Below are positions 1-12,149 of a DNA stretch of 13,083 nucleotides, piece after piece (positions within the stretch are counted from its first letter, which is position 1; every line of letters starts with the position of its first letter). A model generated the notes under the pieces. It had not been told where the DNA came from. It saw only the letters and a list, made by a program, of their open reading frames with translations, and did no database searches. The stretch is from Parvularia atlantis (lineage: Eukaryota; Opisthokonta; Rotosphaerida): contig CALSCO010000592.1 of assembly GCA_943704415.1 (NCBI GenBank), positions 1 through 13,083 on the forward strand, written 5' to 3'. The position numbers were made by a program, and so were the translations under genes.

Positions 1-254
1 TCGAGACGGGCCAGTTTGTGCGCTGCATCGGCCAGGGCCAGCTCAGCAGCCCCGCCGGCCTCGCCTGGGACGCGGTCGCGCGCGTGCTGGTCGTCGGCGA
101 GAAGGACAAGCTGTCGGCCTGGACGCTCGAGGGCGAGCGCGTTCACGTCTGGGCTCAAGGCCTCATGAACTTTTGCTACGGCGTGGCAATCTTACCGACC
201 GATGGCTCCATTGCTGCGGTGAGTCATTTGGGCCAGAGAGTCTTGCTCTTTTGA
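1..254 (+). CDS. NHL-repeat beta-propeller protein, 3' end only
   Basis: This is the last 83 residues of a protein that begins before the window. The frame is open from base 3 and ends at TGA 252-254. The visible part reads like one to two NHL blades: a 'LSSPAGLAWD' stretch, then 'RVLVVGEKDKLSAWTLEGE', then a second strand set ending 'GSIAAVSHLGQRVLLF'. In NHL proteins this pattern of P-x-G-[IVL]-A-x-[DN] followed by a hydrophobic VxVxD-like strand forms propeller blades that bind protein or RNA. The propeller is at the C-terminus, as in many TRIM-NHL or RING-NHL proteins, but no RING or B-box can be seen here because the 5' part is missing. No intron is needed in this piece. The family assignment is moderate and the molecular function unknown. 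Confidence 0.6.
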   Translation, partial: ETGQFVRCIGQGQLSSPAGLAWDAVARVLVVGEKDKLSAWTLEGERVHVWAQGLMNFCYGVAILPTDGSIAAVSHLGQRVLLF

Positions 255-350
255 TGCTGTGTGTGGTGGTCGCTGGTCGCAACATGTCTTGAAGCCATCG
301 GCAAAGAGGACGCCTATGTACCGACTATGTTTGTGCATTGATCCACAGCG
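255..350. other. Short intergenic spacer between NHL gene and RasGEF gene
   Basis: This 96-bp spacer separates two genes on the same strand. It must hold the 3' end of the first gene and the promoter and 5' UTR of the second. No AATAAA or TATA-like element is obvious. A TGTAC pentamer lies at 317-321. It is less GC-rich than the neighbouring coding sequence, which supports it being non-coding. Confidence 0.5.
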
Positions 351-4809
<4,459 letters not shown>

Positions 4810-4884
4810 GACGAGCGACCAGACAAGGACAATCAATCCAGCGTACACAATGTTCTATATGGAGACGGCGACGCGCACGGAAGC
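4810..4884. other. 75-bp spacer between convergent RasGEF and sulfatase genes
   Basis: The stop codons of the + strand RasGEF (4807-4809) and the - strand sulfatase (4885-4887) are 75 bp apart. Both 3' ends must fall in this spacer or overlap the opposite gene. It is locally AT-richer (around 4830-4860). There is no AATAAA on either strand. The - strand reads TGTAC at 4847-4843, 38 nt beyond the sulfatase stop. Confidence 0.6.
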
Positions 4885-7114
4885 TCACTCGGGTATCGTC
4901 CAGTACTCTGGGTTGCACGTGCACTGCGGCGCGTTCGGGTCTGCGTGCGCGCGTGCCGTCATGGGCGTCAGCGCGAACGACGGCACGGCACGGCACGGCG
5001 CGGCACGCACAGCGGTCGCGCGAATTCCAGTCGCAGCACGGGCACAGGTCGCGGTCAAAGCCGACGCACTGGTTCGCCACCTGCTGCACGCCGGCCTCGT
5101 GTGCGCTGCGCGCGCTCACGATCACCTCGACCACGTCCGGGTAATCGTCCACGTTGAGCGGGTACTTCTCGCCTGAGCGAGCGCGCGCATCAGACGGGTG
5201 GCTATTGTGCTGGACACTGCCAGCACGCACTCGGGTCGACCTCGACGTTGTATAGCAGCGGCGGATCGTGGAACGTGGCGCGCTGGTTGGGTGTGTCGAG
5301 CGTGACCCAGAGCAGCTTGAAGGGGCCCTGCACAGCCCGGCCGCGTGAGTTGGCAGCGGCAGGCAGCGGCGCATTGCACGCACGCGACGCGCGGCCCAGA
5401 TGCCGGGCTCGTTCACGAGGTCGTCCAGGTTCGGCGTGCCCATGTAGAAGAAGAACGTGTCGTCGTCCCACGGCGAGACGATGTTGCGCGTGTGCCGCGC
5501 GCTCTTGTCGCCAGCCGGGAGCAGCAGAGACGAGATGTCCTTGCCGTCGATCGTGCGGTCGGCCGGCGGCGCCACACCGCTCAGGCTGAGCGTGGTCGTG
5601 AACAGGTCCATCGTCGTGCTCACGCCCGACACGACCTGGCCCGCTGCGATCGTGCTCGGCCAGCTGATGATTAGCGGCACGCGGTAGCCGCCTGCGCACG
5701 CGGTCGGTCAGCGGGCGCGCGCGCCACCGGCGCCGCCCGCGCGCACCCTCCCACGACGTCTTTTTGCCGTCGCGCAGCAGGCCCGACGTGCCGCTGTCCT
5801 GCTGCTGGATGAGCCTGCGCATCAGCAATGAGCGCGCGCGGCCACTCGCGAGGGCGCATGGGCAGCGCACCACGGGCCATTGTCGCTGGTGAAGATCACG
5901 ATCGTGTCCTCCTCAAGACCCTGCTCGCGCAGCGTCTGCAGCACGCGGCCGACGCTCTTGTCCATCTGCGCAGCGTTGGCGTGTTACCCGGGGCTACACG
6001 CCCACACGCGACGTACGTCGATCAGCGAGTCGCCAAACGGGCCGCGCGGGCTCGTGCCGCACGTCTCCTTGGCGCAGAAGTTGGGCACGTGCACGTTGTT
6101 GTAGGCCTTTCGACCGCGTCAGCCGCAAGCGGGCCCGCGAGCAGCGTGCACGCACCATGTACAGGAAGAAGGGCGTCGTGCGGCTGCTGTCGCGCGTGAT
6201 GAAGCGCACAGCCTCGTCCGTGTAGCGCTCGTTGATCGTCGCAAGGTTGACGGGCTGCTCAACGACGGTCTCGTTGGCGATGAGGGGCAGTGCCGAGCAG
6301 AAGCCTGCGCCTCGGGGTGAGCACAACGAGCAGCAGCGGTGCCATGTAGAGCGTACGCGCGCACCGAGCGTGAACGGGTTGCGGAACCACGCGCTAGGCG
6401 CCATGTCGTTCGAGAACGGGATGCCGTAGTACCCATCAAAGCCGCGCTGGCGCGGCAGGAACTGCGGCTGCTGTCCGAGATGCCTGCGTCGTCTCTCGTC
6501 GCACGTTCCGCACACGGTCCACACCCCAGCGCGCACCACTTGCCGACGGCGTACGTGCGGTAGCCGGCGCGCCGCAGCAGCGTCGCCAGCGTTGTCTCGT
6601 TGGCCGGAAGGCCGCCGGTGGCGCTGGCGCTGAGCACGCCGCCGTCCCAGCTGCGATCGGCGTGAGCGGGCGTGCCCCACCCGATATCGCGCCGATATCG
6701 CGTACTTGGGGCCGGCCATGCCGCTCCGGATCGGGTAGCGGCCGGTGAGGAGTGCTGCTCACGTGCGCGACCGTCACGTGCGGTCGTCCGCCGCGGCGAA
6801 GATCGCCGCACCGGCACGCGATGGCGAGCACACGCACGACGCCGAGTAGAACTGCGTGAAGCGCACCCCGCCCGCGGCGAGCGCGTCGATGTTCGGCGTG
6901 CTCGTCGTCGGGTGGCCGTACGAGCTCAGATCGCCGCTGTCCCACGCGCCGTCACGCATCCGCGCGCCCATCCGCACGCTCAGCGCACACACTAGCCAAG
7001 ATCGTCCGCCAGGAACAGCACCACGTTGGGCTGCGCCCGCCGCGCCGCCGCCGCGAGGGCCGCGAGGGCCGCGAGGGCCGCGGCGACAACGATCATGCGC
7101 GTCACGTGCCGCAT
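4885..7114 (-). CDS. Secreted or lysosomal arylsulfatase-family enzyme, 13 exons
   Basis: It is predicted to hydrolyse a sulfate ester in the lysosome, phagosome or outside the cell, using a formylglycine. Exons in transcript order: 7114-6993, 6936-6812, 6754-6706, 6650-6537, 6483-6365, 6304-6156, 6106-6017, 5965-5871, 5814-5747, 5691-5384, 5327-5231, 5172-5011, 4940-4885; 1554 nt, 517 residues, the usual arylsulfatase size. An Ala/Leu signal peptide (about residues 7-25) precedes [15 protein letters not shown] (metal ligands D37, D38). Cys77 in CSPSR is the formylglycine site. GKWHLG (K136, H138), H232 in VHVP, SDNGP (D284, N285) and K305 in GKKTSWEGG complete an ARSA-like active site. The C-terminus is Cys-rich ([14 protein letters not shown]), also ARSA-like. 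Met7 (7096-7094) is an equally good start and leaves a cleaner signal peptide. All catalytic residues are intact; the substrate cannot be told from sequence. Confidence 0.92.
4980..5007. repeat. Pentanucleotide ACGGC tandem repeat in sulfatase intron 12
   Basis: About five copies of a 5-bp unit (ACGGC, the last ones diverged to GCGGC and ACGCA) lie inside intron 5010-4941. At 70 nt this is the longest intron of the sulfatase, so the repeat probably explains the extra length. Confidence 0.75.
7051..7083 (-). repeat. 9-bp tandem repeat encoding the signal-peptide core
   Basis: Three exact copies of CCGCGAGGG (+ strand 7051-7077) plus a partial fourth. On the coding strand each copy is three codons of the Leu-Ala-Ala type, so the repeat builds the hydrophobic core of the sulfatase signal peptide. 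Gain or loss of a unit keeps the reading frame. Confidence 0.85.
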
Positions 7115-7166
7115 CCTGCAGTCGAGGTTCGATAGTGTGACACTTTGTGTGGTGGTCACGTGAAGG
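7115..7166. promoter_or_regulatory. 52-bp divergent promoter / 5' UTR region between sulfatase and HECT ligase
   Basis: The ATG codons of the two divergent genes (7114-7112 on -, 7167-7169 on +) are only 52 bp apart, or 70 bp if the sulfatase starts at its second Met. The spacer is richer in T and A than its surroundings. It contains a perfect 8-bp palindrome TCACGTGA at 7156-7163, three bases before the ligase ATG. A second CACGTG lies at 7103-7108, between the two candidate sulfatase starts. No TATA box is visible. Assignment as promoter rests on position, not on a recognised element. Confidence 0.5.
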
Positions 7167-7202
7167 ATGACGCGCAGACGGCGCCGGCTGCTCTCGTCGT
7201 CT

Positions 7203-7234
<32 letters not shown>

Positions 7235-10200
7235 CGAGGCGGACGTGGTGCTCGTGACGACGACGGCGGAGGACACGGCGCCGGCATTGTTGGGACGCGC
7301 AGATCGCGCACGGGCAGCGGTCGAGAGCAGCAGTGGCGATGACAGTGCGGAGGACGCAGTGTCGATGACGATGGCGCCGGCAAGAGCGCGCCGTGTGCGA
7401 GGCGGCGGAGGTGGAGGCGGCGCAGCACAACGCGGCACGAGGAGCGACGTGCGCAGGCGTATCGGCAAGATGGTGCCTGAGATGAATGCCTACAACAAGT
7501 GCGAGCACTGGCAGTCGTCGCGCGTGCTGACAATGCCGTGTGCAGCCCCGACACGTACGACTTTGCGGACGACAGCGACGCCGAGTGGATTGTGCGCGAG
7601 GGTGAGACGGACGCGAGCGGCGAGGACAGCCGCCCCAGCCGTGCGAGCTCGGCCGAGCAGGACGACGACGACGACGAGCAGCAGCAGCGCACACCTGGCA
7701 CGGCCATACTCGCCGACGCACGGCACAGCACACACTCTTACGCGCTGCGCGGTCGCAGAGCCCGCGTCGCCGCCATCGTCACCGCCGCCGCGTGCCAAGC
7801 GATGCCGAACCAGCGCGCCGCCGCAGCCGCCGGTTTGTGCGCTCGAGCGTGCGCACAAAGTGAAGCGGACTGAAGCGCACACGTCACAGGCCAGCGGCGA
7901 ATCCGAGCCTGTGCGCTGCCGCTGCAGCGTCGAAGGTGCGCCCGACGGTCAGTACCGCGGCCTGTGGGTGCGCTGCACGGTCGAGGTGTGCCGCAAGTGG
8001 CAGCACGCGCGCTGCTTTGGCTGGCGTCGCGCCGACCAGCTGCCGCGCCGCCACGTCTGTCATACGTGCCGTGCTGACGCCGTGCGCGGCTCGTTGCGCA
8101 CTGCTGCCGAGCTGAGACTGCTTGGCACACAGGAAGTGCCGATGCCCGAGCCGGAGCCTGCGTGCGCGGCTGCGAACGCGATGACCGAGCTGATCGCCGA
8201 GGACACGCCGCTGCGCGTCCTGCGCCGACGGGCAGCAGCCGGCATCGACTGGGACACGCCGTCAACCGAGCGCCACGGCGAGACGTGCGAGCGTACTGTC
8301 GTCGCTCTGAGGCAGCCGCTGACCGCACGGCAGGCCGCTGATCGCCGCTGTCAAGCGCGGCGACGTCGACGTCGTGCGCTACGTGCTCGACAAAGGCGCG
8401 TCCGTCTGGGCCGACGACATGGACCGCCGCACGCCACTGCATCACGCAGCAGCGGCCAGCGGCGCGGTTGACGTGCTCGCGCTGCTGGTGAACCGCGCTG
8501 CGCCGCACGAGACACTCGTGGATGCGCTCGTGACGTGGCAGGACGTCGACGGCCGTGCACCCATGGCGCTCGCGCAGGAGCACTTTGTGATGCTGGTGCG
8601 GGCTGCTGATGCTCTGAGCCTCTTTGACACTGCATGCACTCAGTGCGAGGGCCCGCTGAAGGACTCGTGGCAGCACTACGACGCCGAGCTGCTGCACACG
8701 GCCGTGACAAGCGACAACGCGCACGGACTGCGCTGGCTGCTCGAGCATGGTGCGGCGCAGTCGCTCTATGTGTGCACGGCTGCCCCTTACACGCCCCAGG
8801 CGTCAACATGGCCGGGCGCGTCGTCGATGGGCTCAACATGCTGCAGCACGCCATCACGCACACGTGCGTCTGCCTGTGCGTGTGGTAGCCGACTGATATC
8901 CGCGCAGAGCCACGGCATGCCTCGACGTGCTGCTGGGCCTGCCGAACGCCCTTGAGCAGCTGGCCGTGCTGGACGAGCGCGGCCGCGGCGTGCTCCACCT
9001 CGCGGTCGAGAGCGGCGACGTCGCCGTGCTTGAGAGTTTGCTGAAGCGCCACCAGGTCGCGGTCAACATGCGCGACAACCGCGGTACCGTGGCCATCGCA
9101 TGTCTCGTTGCTGCTGCTGACGACGACGGCAACGACGCGCGCAGGGCGCACGCCACTGATCCGCGCGATCCAACTCAACGACGTTCAGTGCGTGCGTGCG
9201 CTGCTCACGATTGGCGGCAGCTCGACGCGCGTGGCCGACGACCGCGGCTGGTAAGCACTGCGGCCCAAGCGGCCTGCTCCGGCTGACGATGTGGCGCGCA
9301 GGGCGCCCATCCTCTTCATTGACCCGAGCAACCACGACATGGTCTGGGAGCTGCTCTCCCACGACGCGTCTCAGCTGTGCCTGCTGGCGAGCAGCGGGCC
9401 GGCCACGGCAGACGTGAGCGCGTTCCAGGTGCGCGGGTGCGCTGCTCAGCAGCATGGTCGCTGACCGCCCCCGCACCAGCGCCGGCAGCAGGCGCTCGGC
9501 TCAATCATCCGCAACACGACCGTGCGCAACGTCATGCACTGGGGCCGCGTCACGCGCCACGAGGACTTTCTCAGCAATGCCGACTTGGCCGCGGCCGACG
9601 ACACGTACGAGCGGCCCGGTGCGCGCGCTCGACGAGCACCAGATGCACCGCTGCTGACGAACGAGCGCGCAGAGCCTGAGATGACAGACCAGGAGCGCGC
9701 CGCACAGCGCATGCGCAAGCTCGAGCAGCGCTCGCAGGAGGTGTTTGAGGCCGTGCTGCGCCTGCTCGCGACCGAGCCGGCGTACTTTGACCTCATCAAC
9801 AACCTGTGCGCGCTTTCGTGCACGCACAGCATTAGGTCTCACACCTTGTGCGCAGCCTGCAGCGGTCGCCTCACTTGCTGCGGTCGTCACTCGCGTTCCT
9901 CGGGCAGCAGCCGGGCCTCCTGAGCCTGCCAAACCGGTGCGACGGGTGCTCGCACGCGTTGCGCTGCACATCTCACGCGGTGTGCACCAAGGCGCGTGTG
10001 GCTGCAGCAGGAGGTCTTCAACCGGCGCACGCCCCTGCTGTACAACCCCAACATCAAGCTGCGCTTCAACGTGACGCGCGGCCGCGAGCTGCTCGACACG
10101 GCGCGATGGCTGTCGTCGTACCACGTGATCAACCTGGCGCGGGTGCGCACCCAGCGGGCGCCCAGGCTCGGCGGCGTGCTCACGCGCGACGCAGCACGAC

Positions 10201-12100
10201 CTCTCAATCTCGTTCGAGGGCGAGGTCGCGTCGGGCTCGGGTGTGACGCGCGAGTTTTTTGAGGAGGTGGCCAAGCAGATCGTTGCGCCCGCCGCGGGCA
10301 TCTTTGAGCCGACGTCCGACGGGCGCGCGACCATGTACGTGCTGCGCTGGCAGCGTACCGCCGCTTGACACACACACACACACGCGCGCGCGCGCGCGCG
10401 CGCGGCAGTTTCACGCCAGACGACCACGACGGGCAGGACGCAGCGCTGGCGGCCGTCGAGGCCGAGGGCTTTGTGCGCGAGACAGACAGTTTGCGCAACT
10501 GGCTGGCCGCGGCGCGTGCGTGCAACAGCGCGTGTGGCTGCGAGCGGTCGCTGACGCGCGGATCGCAGAGAAGAACGAGCATCCGGTGCAGGACCGGTAT
10601 TTGGCGTACGTGGCCGGCGTGCTCGTGGGCGTCGCCGTGCGCGAGAGCTATGTCATGCCGCACCTGCGTCTGTCGCCGTTTGTACTGCGGCTGGTGTGCC
10701 GACCCGGTGCGCGCCTCTCGCTCTCACAAACGGCTTTCTGATGAGCGCGTACTCGCAGATGACCCTCTCACGCTGGCCGACCTTGAGACGGTGGACGCGG
10801 ACCTGGCGCGCGGCCTGCGCTGGCTGTTCGACAACGACATCTCGCGTGCGCGGCTGCGTTCTGCTGCAACAGTGCTTCCGGTCTCATACTCGCGCACAGA
10901 GCCGGACGCGCCAGAGCAGCATGCCTCGGCCAGCACGTCGCTGCTAGACCTCGCAGCGGGCGCGGCCTCGATCGAGGGCCTCGTGAGCGCGATGTCGAGC
11001 GAGACGCCGCACAAGGCCGTGCGGCGCTCGAAGCGCAAGAAGCTGATCGACGAGGACGAGGACGAGCCCGACATCTTTGCCGAGCACGAGTGCGTGGCGC
11101 GCCGGGCATTGACGCACGGTCTCATAGCGAGCGCAGCGATGCAGCCAGCGCGACGCCGCTCGGGCTCACGTTTTCTGTGTCGACCGTCGCCGGGACCGTG
11201 CCGCTGCGGCCGCGCGGCGAGCGCGTGCCCGTGACCGAGGCCAACAAGCACGCCTACGTCGACGCGATGATCCAGCACTACCTGTGGCAGGTGCGCTCTG
11301 TCTGACGTGCCGCGGCCGCGCTCACGTGCGCCGGCAGCCTATCCAGCAGACCGCGCGCTCGTTCCTGCAAGGTGCGCACGTGCGATGTGCACATGCTCGC
11401 TGACGCGCCGCATTTGCAGGCGTTCACACGATCCTGCCGCGCGAGGCGCTCGCATCCTGCCAGCCGCACGAGATCGGGGTGCGCCGCGCGTCGTCTGCGC
11501 CCGTGTGGTCGCTCACGGGCGGCGCCGCAGATCATGCTCATGGGCTGCCCGACCATCGACGTACTCGACTGGCAGGTGCCAGCGGAATGGTATGCGCGTT
11601 GTGGCGCGCGCTCAGCCCGCGCTCGCGGCCCCGCAGGCCAACACCGAGTACTCGGGCTACGTCGCGACCTCGCCCAACATCCAGTGTTTCTGGCGCTGGG
11701 TGTTCACGCTGAGCGAGGCCGAGCAGATCCTCCTGCTCACGTTCTGCACGGGCTCGTCGGCGGTGCGCACGTAGCGCACGTGCGGCCAGAGCGTGCTAAG
11801 CGCTGCGGCTGACGCGGTCTGCGCAGGCTCCCGTGGGTGGCTTCGCGCAGCTGCAGGGCCTCAACGGGCTGCAGCGCTTCCGCATCGTCGCCGTGCCGCT
11901 CGACAAGGCCGCGCAGCTACCGTCGGCGAGCACGTGGTGCGTGGGCGTGCGCCAGCGGTGAGGTGCAATGACACGCGCGCGGACGCTCTCTCGGTAGCTT
12001 TAATATGCTCAAGCTGCCGCAGTACACCGACGAGCAGCAACAGCGCGAGCTCCTGCTCATCGCCATCCGCTACGGCTCGCTCGGCTTCTCCATGAGCTGA
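7167..12100 (+). CDS. HECT-type E3 ubiquitin ligase with PHD finger and ankyrin repeats, about 26 exons
   Basis: Predicted to accept ubiquitin from an E2 on a cysteine and pass it to substrates. Exons: 7167-7498, 7546-7697, 7759-8081, 8133-8284, 8334-8595, 8644-8749, 8800-8863, 8908-9083, 9145-9250, 9302-9428, 9480-9618, 9673-9805, 9856-9936, 9992-10142, 10195-10354, 10420-10515, 10569-10706, 10759-10845, 10900-11089, 11137-11290, 11338-11371, 11420-11478, 11531-11575, 11637-11762, 11827-11936, 11998-12100; 3606 nt, 1201 residues. Order: Arg/poly-Ser start, acidic linker, PHD finger about 213-267 (CxC start, WQHARC, CHTC), about five ankyrin-like repeats 320-590, HECT about 769-1201 with FEGE, TREFF, NTEY near 1093 and LPSASTCF with catalytic Cys1168, 33 residues from the end. 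A 64-residue low-complexity insertion (928-992) lies in the HECT N-lobe. Uncertain: GC-AG intron 7698-7758, stop-free introns 8082-8132, 8596-8643 and 10846-10899, acceptors near 10419 and 11127/11136. Confidence 0.88.
7194..7235 (+). repeat. (TCG)n trinucleotide repeat coding for 14 serines
   Basis: Fourteen consecutive Ser codons, twelve of them TCG, encode residues 10-23 of the HECT ligase directly after an Arg-rich start (TRRRRRLL). The repeat is in frame, so length variation would alter only the size of the Ser tract. Confidence 0.9.
7698..7758 (+). other. Candidate GC-AG intron in the HECT ligase gene
   Basis: The frame encoding the acidic stretch ([12 protein letters not shown]) ends usefully at 7697. 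The frame of the proline-rich stretch leading into the PHD finger starts at 7759. No GT lies between 7684 and 7750 that would join them in phase. A G|GC donor at 7698 and a CAG acceptor at 7756-7758 restore the frame exactly (G plus AG gives Glu) with a typical 61-nt length. Alternatives are a later GTC donor (CGC|GTCGCC, about 7771) joined to the CAG before CCGCCG near 7822, or a base error in the assembly. Confidence 0.5.
10368..10404 (+). repeat. Alternating (AC)n(GC)n tract in a HECT-domain intron
   Basis: A 37-bp strictly alternating purine-pyrimidine tract runs from CA repeats into CG repeats within intron 10355-10419, after a TTGAC that may be the branch point. Two acceptors follow: CAG 10406-10408 and CAG 10417-10419. 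Only the second matches the phase of the upstream donor GTACCG at 10355. Confidence 0.85.
11937..11997 (+). other. Intron splitting the catalytic cysteine codon of the HECT domain
   Basis: The exon ends ...AGC ACG TG at 11936 and the next begins C TTT AAT ATG at 11998, giving the canonical S-T-C-F active site. The 61-nt intron begins GTGCGT and ends with the less common acceptor TAG. Without splicing the frame reads Trp in place of Cys and soon stops. Confidence 0.85.
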
Positions 12101-12149
12101 CCGGTCAAGCGCATGTTGTACACGTACACGAACAACTTGAAGGAGTTTT
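12101..12149. other. 49-bp spacer between convergent ligase and membrane-protein genes
   Basis: The stop of the HECT ligase (12098-12100, +) and the stop of the membrane-protein gene (12150-12152, -) face each other across 49 bp. The spacer holds TGTACACGTACA at 12117-12128, which gives TGTAC on both strands. There is no AATAAA on either strand. The two transcripts probably overlap at their 3' ends. Confidence 0.55.

Noticed and set aside
5202-5873. Frame on the - strand overlapping sulfatase exons in another register
   Set aside because: The sulfatase motifs (SDNGP, WEGGYRVP, PPLLYN) are in the chosen frames; this register has none.
7738-8748. Long - strand open frame of about 336 residues opposite the PHD and ankyrin exons
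   Set aside because: The composition is Arg/Ala-rich with no motif, and it mirrors the codon bias of the + strand exons with PHD and ankyrin motifs.
9501-10427. Long - strand open frame of about 308 residues opposite the HECT gene
   Set aside because: It is antisense to well-supported HECT exons and has no recognisable motif. Long shadow frames are expected at this GC content because stop codons are rare.
7167-12100. A functional system linking sulfatase, RasGEF and HECT ligase
   Set aside because: The genes differ in strand, cell compartment and pathway. Proximity alone, in a genome this compact, is not evidence of joint function.
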